64,000 bases of DNA from Brevundimonas sp. (GTDB lineage Bacteria; Pseudomonadota; Alphaproteobacteria; Caulobacterales; Caulobacteraceae): contig NZ_QFNM01000006.1 of assembly GCF_003248455.1 (NCBI RefSeq), positions 1 to 64,000 on the forward strand, in the 5' to 3' direction. The notes beneath the pieces were generated by a model. It saw nothing but the letters and a program-made list of their open reading frames with translations, did not search any database and was not told where the DNA came from. This document shows, piece after piece, positions 28,734-36,184 of this stretch (positions within the stretch are counted from its first letter, which is position 1; every line of letters begins with the position of its first letter). The position numbers and the translations under genes were made by a program.

Positions 28734-29743
28734 CTGACCTCGACGCCTACATCGCCGGCCTGCCCAAGGCGGAACTGCACCTGCACATCGAGGGGTCGCT
28801 GGAGCCGGAACTGATGTTCGAACTGGCGCGGCGGAACGGCGTCGCCATTCCCTACGACAGCGTCGAGGCCGTGCGGGCAGCCTATGACTTCTCGAACCTG
28901 CAGGATTTTCTGGACATCTATTACGCCGGCGCCGCCGTCCTGCTGACGCGCCAGGACTTCGAGGACCTGGCCTTCGCCTATTTCCAGCGCGCGGCGGCGG
29001 ACAATGTGCGCCATGCCGAGATCTTCTTCGACCCCCAGACCCATACGGATCGGGGCGTGCCGTTCGGCGTGGTGGTCGAGGGGCTGATCGCGGGGATGGA
29101 CCGGGCCAGGGCGGAGTTGGGCGTGTCCTCGGGCCTGATCCTGAGCTTCCTGCGCCATCTGACCGAAGCGGAAGCCTTCGCGACGCTGGAGGCGGCCAAG
29201 CCGTATCTGCATCATTTCATCGGCGTGGGACTGGATTCGTCCGAGGTCGGCCATCCGCCGTCCAAGTTCCAGCGCGTCTTCGCCGCCGCCCGCGACCTGG
29301 GCCTGAAACTGTGCGCCCATGCGGGCGAGGAAGGCCCGCCCGCCTATGTGCACGAGGCGCTGGACCTGCTGCACATCGACCGGATGGACCACGGCAATCG
29401 TTCGATGGAGGACGCGGCCCTGGTGGAGCGGCTGGCGCGCGAGGGCATGACCCTGACGGTCTGCCCGTTGTCCAACCTGAAGCTGTGCGTGGTGAACGAC
29501 CTGAAGGACCACCCCGTGCCCGAGATGCTGCGGCGGGGGCTGCACGTCACCCTGAACTCCGACGACCCGTCCTATTTCGGCGGCTATGTGAACGACAACT
29601 ACATCCGATTGGCCAGGGCGGTCGGCCTGACCAAGGATCAGGTGACGCAGATTGCCAGGAACAGCTTCGCAGGCTCGTTCCTGCCCGAGGCGGCGAAGGC
29701 GGCGTATCTGGCGGAAGTCGAGGAATACGCGAAGGCGGGCTGA
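28730..29743 (+). CDS. Adenine deaminase (adenosine deaminase family)
   Basis: A 337-aa purine deaminase with a zinc site in ELHLHIEGS (H17, H19), HAGEEGP (histidine and catalytic glutamate) and LNSDDPSYFGGY (aspartates). The segments IFFDPQTHTDRG, GLILSFLRHLTE and VGLDSSEVGHPPSKFQ are those I associate with the adenine deaminase branch of this family (adenine to hypoxanthine) rather than true adenosine deaminases; that assignment is an inference. Its ATG overlaps the VapC stop, so it is translationally coupled to a toxin gene. Confidence 0.88.
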   Translation: MTDLDAYIAGLPKAELHLHIEGSLEPELMFELARRNGVAIPYDSVEAVRAAYDFSNLQDFLDIYYAGAAVLLTRQDFEDLAFAYFQRAAADNVRHAEIFFDPQTHTDRGVPFGVVVEGLIAGMDRARAELGVSSGLILSFLRHLTEAEAFATLEAAKPYLHHFIGVGLDSSEVGHPPSKFQRVFAAARDLGLKLCAHAGEEGPPAYVHEALDLLHIDRMDHGNRSMEDAALVERLAREGMTLTVCPLSNLKLCVVNDLKDHPVPEMLRRGLHVTLNSDDPSYFGGYVNDNYIRLARAVGLTKDQVTQIARNSFAGSFLPEAAKAAYLAEVEEYAKAG

Positions 29744-29810
29744 GCCTGCTTCTTCCTTTCGTCATCCTCCGGCGAGCGCAGCGAGACCGGGGACTGACGA
29801 AAGGATGGGG

Positions 29811-30443
29811 TCAGCCGAGGAGCGACCCGGCCTCGACCTCCGTCACGCCCAGTGCGCGGAAGCTGTCGCGCGCCGCAGCCGCCGTGTCGGGCGCGATGGC
29901 GCGGCTGGCGTCGGAGATCACAACGGCCTCGAAGCCTTCGCGCACTGCGTCCTCGGCGGTGAAGCGGACGCAGTAGTCATAGGCCAGGCCCGCCAGGAAA
30001 ACGCGCGTCACGCCGAACTCGCGCAACAAACCCGCCAATCCCGTCGACGTGCGGCGGTCGTTCTCGAAAAAGCCCGAATAGCTGTCGACCGCCGGATTGT
30101 AGCCCTTGCGGATCACCGCCAGCGCCTTGCGGACCGCAGGAGCGGCATCCGAGTGGAAGTCGGCGCCCGGCGATCCCTGCAGACAATGGTCGGGCCACAG
30201 CCGCTGGCGTCCATAGGCGACGTCGACCTCGGAAAAGGGCGCCGCGCCCGGATTGTTGGAGGCGAAACTGATCTGGTCCGGCGTGTGCCAGTCCTGGGTG
30301 ACGATCACCCGGTCGAACCGTTCGGCCAGTCTTACGATCAGCGGCATGATCGCCGTCCCGCCGTCGACCGCCAGGGCCCCGCCCTCGCAGAAGTCGTTCT
30401 GCGGATCGATGACCAGAAGCGCGTCCGTTGGCCGAATGTCCAT
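29811..30443 (-). CDS. pncA: Nicotinamidase
   Basis: Hydrolyses nicotinamide to nicotinate for NAD salvage (210 aa, isochorismatase fold). The catalytic triad is D13 (VIDPQNDF), K113 (IRKGYNPAVDSYS) and C158 (AYDYCVRF); metal ligands are D51 and H53 (TQDWHTP) and H87 (DHCLQGS). The start overlaps the fbp stop by 1 nt, so the two are one operon on the minus strand. Confidence 0.95.
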   Translation of the reverse strand: MDIRPTDALLVIDPQNDFCEGGALAVDGGTAIMPLIVRLAERFDRVIVTQDWHTPDQISFASNNPGAAPFSEVDVAYGRQRLWPDHCLQGSPGADFHSDAAPAVRKALAVIRKGYNPAVDSYSGFFENDRRTSTGLAGLLREFGVTRVFLAGLAYDYCVRFTAEDAVREGFEAVVISDASRAIAPDTAAAARDSFRALGVTEVEAGSLLG

Positions 30444-31408
30444 CAGGCGGCGGCCAGGGCGTCGATCTCATTGGCCGAGCCGAGGGCGACCGGAATGCGC
30501 TGGTGCAGCTGTTCCGGCTGGACGTCGAGGATCGGCTGCACCCCGTCGGTCGTCGCCTTGCCGCCCGCCTGTTCGACCAGCAGGGCCATCGGATTGCCCT
30601 CGTACATCAGGCGCAGCTTGCCCGGCTTGTTCGGCTCGCGACTGTCCCAGGGATAGATGAAGACGCCGCCGCGCATCAGGATGCGGTGCACGTCGGCGAC
30701 CATGGCCGCGACCCAGCGCATGTTGAAGTTCTTGCCGCGCGGACCGTCCGCCCCCTTCAGCAGGCCTTCGACATAGCGTTGCACCCCCTCGGCCCAATGA
30801 CGCTGGTTCGATACGTTGATCGCGAACTCCCGGGTCTCGGGCGAAATGGCGATGGCGTCGTGCGTCAGGAACCACTGGCCGTCCTGCGCCAGGGTGAATC
30901 CCTTCACCCCCGCTCCGGTCGTCAGCACCAGCATGGTCTGCGGCCCGTAGACGGCGTAAAGGGCCGCGACCTGCCGGCGTCCGGGTTGCAGGAAGTCGGC
31001 CTCGACCGGCGTGGCGGACGGCGATTTCAGCACCGAGACGATGGTGCCGACCGGGGCGTTGATGTCGATATTGGACGAGCCGTCCAGCGGGTCGAACAGG
31101 GCCAGATAGGCGCCACCGGGATTGGACGCGATCTGAGCCTTGTCCTTCTCTTCCGAGGCGACCCCGGCGATGGCGGGACAGGCCAGCAACGCCTGGGTCA
31201 GCATGTCGTCGGTGATGACGTCCAGCTTCTTCTGTTCCTCGTCCTGGACGTTCATCCGGCCCGAGGCGCCCATGGCCCCGACCAGGGCGCCGCCCGCGAC
31301 CACCCGGCTGATCTCGGCGCAGGTCCGGGCCACGACGGTCAGCACCGACTCCAGGCCGTCGTCCACGTCCAGGGCGGCGATATGGGCGTCCAGGCTGGGG
31401 CGGGTCAT
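30443..31408 (-). CDS. fbp: Fructose-1,6-bisphosphatase class I
   Basis: Gluconeogenic phosphatase converting fructose-1,6-bisphosphate to fructose 6-phosphate (321 aa). Metal-binding FDPLDGSSNIDI and the sugar-binding GGVFIYPWD and KLRLMYEGNPMA stretches are present. The ATG giving MTRPSLDAHIAAL is chosen; a longer frame upstream has Arg-rich non-conserved sequence. It precedes pncA directly, an unusual pairing. Confidence 0.95.
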   Translation of the reverse strand: MTRPSLDAHIAALDVDDGLESVLTVVARTCAEISRVVAGGALVGAMGASGRMNVQDEEQKKLDVITDDMLTQALLACPAIAGVASEEKDKAQIASNPGGAYLALFDPLDGSSNIDINAPVGTIVSVLKSPSATPVEADFLQPGRRQVAALYAVYGPQTMLVLTTGAGVKGFTLAQDGQWFLTHDAIAISPETREFAINVSNQRHWAEGVQRYVEGLLKGADGPRGKNFNMRWVAAMVADVHRILMRGGVFIYPWDSREPNKPGKLRLMYEGNPMALLVEQAGGKATTDGVQPILDVQPEQLHQRIPVALGSANEIDALAAA

Positions 31409-31493
31409 GCGGTCGGTCCGGTTCTCTGAAGCGTTGCGCCGTTCTTGGCGGCCAGACGGCATGACCGCAAGAACCCTCTTCAATCTTCTCCCG

Positions 31494-31546
31494 CCGTCAT
31501 CCCAGGCCCCTGCGCCAGGGACCGGCACAAGACCGAGGATGACGGG
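31494..31546. repeat. Degenerate family A repeat
   Basis: CCGTCATCCCAGG at the left and GAGGATGACGG at the right are the family A tips, with a shortened and poorly paired interior. It lies between fbp and the frameshifted esterase. Confidence 0.5.
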
Positions 31547-31562
31547 TGTCGTGGTCGGAGGA

Positions 31563-32604
31563 TCAGATCGGCAGGATCGCCGTGCCGAAGGCCCGCTTCA
31601 GTTCATGGGCCGCGAAGGTCTGGGCGGCGGCCGCATCCGGCACGACCATGGCCATGCCGAAGAACTCGTGCGTCGAACCGTGGAAGGTCTTGTGTCGCAC
31701 CTCAACGCCCGCCTGCTCCAATCTTTCGGCCAGCAGTTCGCCTTCCGAACGCAAGGGGTCGATCTCGGCGCAGATCACAGTCGACGACGGCAGGCCGGTC
31801 AGGTCCGCATTTTCGACGATGTTGACGCGCGGGTCCTGGGCGTCGCCTTCGTTTTCGAAGATGTGCTTCACGAACCACTGCATCATCGGCTTGTTCCAGC
31901 GGTTTGGCGGCGGCGTTTTCGACATAGGACTCGGTGTTCATGTCCACGCCGGCGACAGGATAGACCAACACCTGATGAACCGGCGCCGGCAGGCCGGCGT
32001 CGCGCGCCATCATCGACACGCCGATGGCCAGATTCCCGCCCGCGCTCTCGCCCATCACCGCCACCTTCTGCGGGTCGCCGTTGAAGCTCTGGGCGTTGTC
32101 CAGCACCCAGCGATAGGCCGCCAGGGCGTCGTCGTGGGCGGCGGGGAAATGATGCTCGGGCGCCTGGCGATAGTGGACGGAGACGACGATGGCGTCGGCC
32201 ATCCTGGACACGCCGCGCGGCCCGCCGTCATAGACGTCCAGGTCGGCGATGACGAAGCCGCCGCCGTGGAAATAGACCACGACCGGATGCAGCTTGTCCT
32301 CGGAATGGTCATGCGGCTTGTAGATGCGGGCCTGGATCTGGCCGGCGGCGCCGGGGATGGTGATGTCCGTAGTCTTGACGCCCAGATCGTCGGACTTGGG
32401 CTCCTTGCCGGCCTTGCGAAGCAGCGAATGGACGGCGTCGGCGGGAGTCGGCTGGCGGCGCGCCTCGGCCGGGGTCAGGGTCTCGATCGGCTGGCCGCCG
32501 AGCGACGCCAGTTCGTCCAGCACCTTCTGCATCGGGCCATCGGGTTTGGCGGGGATGTCGCGCGGCTTGTCGTGGCCGCCGAACAGCTTGTCTATTATCG
32601 ACAT
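31563..32604 (-). pseudogene. HSL-type alpha/beta-hydrolase esterase with a single-base frameshift
   Basis: The N-terminal 240 or so residues include the oxyanion motif YFHGGGF, the YRQAPEHHFPAAHDD region and the nucleophile motif GESAGGN. The frame is lost at ENAAAKPL near 31896-31897, where one extra G in CTGGAAC shifts the rest. The correct C-terminus, with AEIDPLRSEGE (acid) and STHEFFGM (histidine), continues in the next frame. Deleting one base gives a normal 346-aa esterase. This could be a real pseudogene or a sequencing error. Confidence 0.85.
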
Positions 32605-32676
32605 TTTCGTCTTCCTGGGGTTCGAGTGAGGGCTCGGAACGACAACCCGCCCCCGCCGGCCTTGTTCCGCCGACGC

Positions 32677-32706
32677 TTGACTTGGCGCCGGAGTCGATGC
32701 CTTAGG
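32677..32706 (+). promoter_or_regulatory. Possible promoter of the glycine riboswitch-gcv operon
   Basis: TTGACT at 32677-32682 with CCTTAGG about 17 bp downstream, placing transcription start just before the first aptamer. The -10 is weak. Confidence 0.35.
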
Positions 32707-32713
32707 TCGAACG

Positions 32714-32902
32714 CTCTCGCGGGAGAGATCGAGGACGGGGAACCGTCTTCGACGCCGAAGGCGCAACCGCCCCGGAAACGCTCAGGCAAATGGACCGCGA
32801 CAGCATACGGACGCTGGAAAGCCGCCCTTGCGGGCGCGCCGACGGAGCAAGGCGACATGATTTGGTCGCCGGAATCTCTCAGGCTTCAGGACAGCGGGGG
32901 CG
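32714..32902 (+). ncRNA. Tandem glycine riboswitch
   Basis: Two consecutive glycine aptamers upstream of gcvT. The first (about 32716-32800) has GGGAGAG, GACGCCGAAGGCGCAA and CGGAAACGCTCAGGCAAA followed by GGACCGCG. The second (about 32811-32899) has CTGGAAAG, GCGCCGACGGAGCAAG and CCGGAATCTCTCAGGCTT then AGGACAG. These are the conserved core strings of the class, with a roughly 10-nt linker. It should raise expression of the glycine cleavage genes when glycine is high. A 14-nt palindrome follows at 32910-32923. Confidence 0.93.
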
Positions 32903-32951
32903 CGAGGACGGCGGAGCTCCGCCACAACACGCGACCGCGAAAGCCTGAGCC

Positions 32952-34079
32952 ATGACCGATCAAGCCCTGAAGACCACGCCCCTGAACGCCGCGCACCGGC
33001 GCCTGGGCGCCCGCATGGTGGGCTTCGGCGGTTACGACATGCCGGTCCAGTACGCTGGCGAATTTGGGGGCGTCCTGGCCGAGCACCGCTGGACCCGCGA
33101 ACACGCCGGCCTGTTCGACGTGTCGCACATGGGCCAGTGCAAGATCACCGGCGCGGATGCGACCGCCCAGTTCGAACGTTTCACGCCCGGCGACTATGCG
33201 GCGCTGAAGGCCGGCAGGCAGAAATATTCCCTGTTGCTGAACGCCGAGGGCGGGATCATCGACGACCTGATGGCCGGCCGCCCCGATCACGACGGCCTGT
33301 TCGTGGTCGTCAACGCCGGCAACAAGGATGAGGACTTCGCCATCTGGGAAGCCAACCTTGAAGGCGACGCCAAGCTGACCGTCCTGGCCGACCGCGCGCT
33401 GATCGCCATCCAGGGCCCCGAGGCCGCCGAGGTCATGGCCGCGCACGAGCCGATCCTGGCCGAGATGGGCTTCATGGACTGCGCCCGTCTGATGCTGTTC
33501 GGGGCCGACTGCTATGTGTCGCGCTCGGGCTACACCGGCGAGGACGGCTATGAGATTTCGGTCCCGGCGGACCAGGCCGAGCGCATCTGGAACACCCTGT
33601 TGGAAGACGCCCGCGTCAAGCCGATCGGCCTGGGCGCCCGCGACAGCCTGCGGCTGGAGGCCGGCCTGCCGCTGCATGGCCACGACATCGACCCGACGAC
33701 CAGCCCGGTCGAAGGCGCCCTGACCTTCGCCCTGTCGAAGTCGCGCAAGGAGCGCGCGGACTTCGCCGGCGCCGAGCGTATCCTGAAGGAACTGGCCGAT
33801 GGTCCGTCTCGCGTTCGGGTCGGCCTGATCGTCAAGGAGGGCGCCCCGGCCCGCGAAGGCGCCGATATCGCCGACGCCGAAGGAAACGTCATCGGCAAGG
33901 TCACTTCGGGCGGCCCTTCGCCCACCCTGGGCAAGAACATCGCCATGGGCTTCGTGCCGCCGGCCTTCGCGGCGCTGGGCACGGAACTGAAGGTCATCGT
34001 GCGCGGCAAGACCGCCGCCGCCGAGGTCGTCGCCATGCCCTTCGTGGCGCAACGCTATTATCGGAAGCCGAAGGCGTAA
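32952..34079 (+). CDS. gcvT: Glycine cleavage system T protein (aminomethyltransferase)
   Basis: Moves the methylene group from lipoyl-bound aminomethyl on GcvH to tetrahydrofolate, releasing ammonia (375 aa). It has GFGGYDMPVQY and DVSHMGQ near the N-terminus, the RSGYTGEDGYEI central motif and LGARDSLRLEAG. It is the first gene after the glycine riboswitch. It is separated from gcvH by 165 bp containing a family A repeat. Confidence 0.96.
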   Translation: MTDQALKTTPLNAAHRRLGARMVGFGGYDMPVQYAGEFGGVLAEHRWTREHAGLFDVSHMGQCKITGADATAQFERFTPGDYAALKAGRQKYSLLLNAEGGIIDDLMAGRPDHDGLFVVVNAGNKDEDFAIWEANLEGDAKLTVLADRALIAIQGPEAAEVMAAHEPILAEMGFMDCARLMLFGADCYVSRSGYTGEDGYEISVPADQAERIWNTLLEDARVKPIGLGARDSLRLEAGLPLHGHDIDPTTSPVEGALTFALSKSRKERADFAGAERILKELADGPSRVRVGLIVKEGAPAREGADIADAEGNVIGKVTSGGPSPTLGKNIAMGFVPPAFAALGTELKVIVRGKTAAAEVVAMPFVAQRYYRKPKA

Positions 34080-34091
34080 CACCCTTTTCTT

Positions 34092-34200
34092 CCGTCACCC
34101 TGGGCCTTGCGCCCAGGGTCCATAAATACCGACGCCCGCCGCCGGATCGCGACTTCCAGCACCGGGAGTCTGGATCCTAGGCACAAGGCCTAGGATGACG
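34092..34200. repeat. Family A palindromic repeat pair
   Basis: Left hairpin GTCACCCTGGGccttgcgCCCAGGG; right hairpin ATCCTAGGcacaaggCCTAGGATGAC, in opposite orientation with about 55 bp between. The two stems differ in sequence but each is fully paired. It lies within the gcvT-gcvH gap. Confidence 0.85.
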
Positions 34201-34244
34201 AGTTGAACCCTGACCGCCATTGGCGCTCAACCGAGGACAGACAG

Positions 34245-34610
34245 ATGAAGTTCACCAAGGATCACGAGTGGGTCAGCCTGGACGGCGACATCGCCACCGT
34301 CGGCATCTCCAAACACGCCGCCGACGCCCTGGGCGACGTGGTGTTCGTTGAGGTCCCGGAAGTCGGCAAGACCGTCTCCAAGGGCGACAGCTTCGCCGTC
34401 GTCGAGAGCGTCAAGGCGGCGTCGGACGTCTACGCCCCCGTCTCGGGCGAGGTGGTCGAGGCCAACGACGCCCTGTCGACCGCCCCGGAAACCGTCAACT
34501 CGGCCGCCGAAGCCGACGGCTGGTTCGCCAGGATCAAGGTGTCGGACGCCTCGGAACTGGACGCCCTGATGGATCAGGCCGCCTACGACGCCTTCCTCGC
34601 CACCCTCTAA
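34245..34610 (+). CDS. gcvH: Glycine cleavage system H protein
   Basis: The lipoyl carrier shuttling the aminomethyl group between P and T proteins (121 aa). The lipoylated lysine is K57 in VVESVKAAS. The ATG giving MKFTKDHEWV is used; a GAGGACAGAC stretch precedes it. It sits between gcvT and gcvPA, with a repeat on one side and a perfect hairpin on the other. Confidence 0.97.
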   Translation: MKFTKDHEWVSLDGDIATVGISKHAADALGDVVFVEVPEVGKTVSKGDSFAVVESVKAASDVYAPVSGEVVEANDALSTAPETVNSAAEADGWFARIKVSDASELDALMDQAAYDAFLATL

Positions 34611-34618
34611 GACCCATC

Positions 34619-34646
34619 GGACCCTCTGGTTAAAGCCAGAGGGTCC
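34619..34646 (+). terminator. Perfect 11-bp hairpin between gcvH and gcvPA
   Basis: GGACCCTCTGG (34619-34629) pairs exactly with CCAGAGGGTCC (34636-34646) across a 6-nt loop. Only a weak TTGGCCTTTC follows, so it may be a partial terminator, a processing/stability hairpin, or an attenuator lowering downstream gcvP expression. Confidence 0.6.
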
Positions 34647-34674
34647 TTGGCCTTTCATGGCCCAGGACAAGACC

Positions 34675-36027
34675 ATGCGTTACCTCCCCCTGACGCCCGA
34701 CGACCGCACGGCGATGCTCGCCGCCATCGGCGCGAAATCCATCGACGACCTGTTCGTGGACGTGCCCGAAAGCGCCCGTCTGGCCGGCCCCGTGGACCTG
34801 CCGCGCGTGGCGGGCGAGCTGGAGGTAGAGCGCGCCCTGTCCGCCATGGCCGCCAAGAACGCCACCGCCGGCGCCGTGCCCTTCTTCTGCGGCGCGGGGG
34901 CCTATAAGCACCATGTCCCGGCCACCGTGGACCATGTGATCCAGCGGTCGGAATTCCTGACCAGCTACACCCCCTACCAGCCGGAAATCGCGCAAGGCAC
35001 GCTGCAGTATCTGTACGAGTTCCAGACCCAGGTCGCGAACCTGACCGGCATGCCGGTCGCCAACGCCAGCCTGTATGACGGTTCGACCGCCATGGCCGAG
35101 GGCGTGCTGATGGCGACCCGCGTGACCCGCCGCAACAAGGCGGTGATCTCGGGCGGCGTCCACCCCCATTACGTCAAGGCGACCGAGACCGTGGTCCACG
35201 CCGTCGGCGTCGAGACGCAGGTTCTGGCCCCGGCCTTCGACGCCGAGGCCGCCGTCATCGACCAGATCGGTCCCGACACCGCCTGCGTCGTCGTCCAGAC
35301 GCCCAACGTCTTCGGCACGGCGACCGATGTGACCAAGATCGCCGAGGCCGCCCACGCCGCCGGCGCCCTGCTGATCGTCGTCGTCACCGAGGCCGTGTCG
35401 ATGGGCCTCTTGAAATCGCCCGGAGAAATGGGCGCCGACATCGTCGCGGCCGAGGGCCAGTCGATCGGCAACGCCCTGAACTTCGGCGGCCCCTACGTCG
35501 GCCTGTTCGCCACGCGCGAGAAGCTGATCCGCCAGATGCCGGGCCGCCTGACCGGCGAGACGGTCGATGCGGATGGGGAGCGGGGCTTCGTCCTGACCCT
35601 GTCGACCCGCGAGCAGCACATCCGCCGCGACAAAGCGACCTCGAACATCTGCACCAACTCAGGGCTCTGCACCCTGGCCTTCACCATCCACATGAGCCTG
35701 CTGGGCGAGACGGGCCTGCGCAAACTGGCCCTGCTGAACCACGAGAAGGCCGTGGCCACGCGCGACGCCCTGGCGGCGATCCCGGGCGTGGACATCCTGA
35801 CCGACCGCTTCTTCAACGAGTTCGCGGTGCGGCTGCCCAAGGGCAAGACCGCCGCCGAGGTGGTCGACACCCTGGCTGGCCACCACATCCTGGCGGGCGT
35901 GCCCTACAGCCGTCTGGCCCCGGACGCCGGCATGGACGACGTTTTGCTGGTCGCCGCGACCGAGACCACCCTGGATCACGACATCAAGTTCCTGGCGACC
36001 GTGCTCGCCAAGGTGCTGGCGGCCTGA
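34675..36027 (+). CDS. gcvPA: Glycine dehydrogenase (decarboxylating) subunit 1
   Basis: One half of the two-subunit P protein that decarboxylates glycine and passes the aminomethyl group to GcvH (450 aa). It begins MRYLPLTPDDRTAML and has SYTPYQPEIAQGTLQ and SLYDGSTAMAEG. AGGA lies 8 nt before the chosen ATG; an ATG at 34657 is an alternative. Its partner gcvPB is downstream after a family B repeat. Confidence 0.95.
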   Translation: MRYLPLTPDDRTAMLAAIGAKSIDDLFVDVPESARLAGPVDLPRVAGELEVERALSAMAAKNATAGAVPFFCGAGAYKHHVPATVDHVIQRSEFLTSYTPYQPEIAQGTLQYLYEFQTQVANLTGMPVANASLYDGSTAMAEGVLMATRVTRRNKAVISGGVHPHYVKATETVVHAVGVETQVLAPAFDAEAAVIDQIGPDTACVVVQTPNVFGTATDVTKIAEAAHAAGALLIVVVTEAVSMGLLKSPGEMGADIVAAEGQSIGNALNFGGPYVGLFATREKLIRQMPGRLTGETVDADGERGFVLTLSTREQHIRRDKATSNICTNSGLCTLAFTIHMSLLGETGLRKLALLNHEKAVATRDALAAIPGVDILTDRFFNEFAVRLPKGKTAAEVVDTLAGHHILAGVPYSRLAPDAGMDDVLLVAATETTLDHDIKFLATVLAKVLAA

Positions 36028-36050
36028 CGATGATCATGCACGCCCTCCTT

Positions 36051-36175
36051 CCGCTCATCCCCGCGAAGGCGGGGACCCAGACCTTTCGCACGACGGGTCT
36101 GGGACACGCGGCTTCGAACATCGGCGAGATCTTTCGCCCAAAGACCTGGGTCCCCGCTTTCGCGGGGATGAGCGG
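36051..36175. repeat. Family B palindromic repeat pair
   Basis: CATCCCCGCgaagGCGGGG followed by ACCCAG at the left, and CTGGGTCCCCGC..GCGGGGATG at the right in inverse orientation. It ends about 9 bp before the gcvPB start codon, so its end supplies the translation-initiation region. Confidence 0.85.
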
Positions 36176-36184
36176 TGAATTGAA

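Noticed and set aside
29758..29805. GTCATCCTCC ... GGGACTGACGAAAGGATG after the deaminase gene
   Set aside because: Its tips resemble family A but the arms do not pair well, so it is not counted as a copy.
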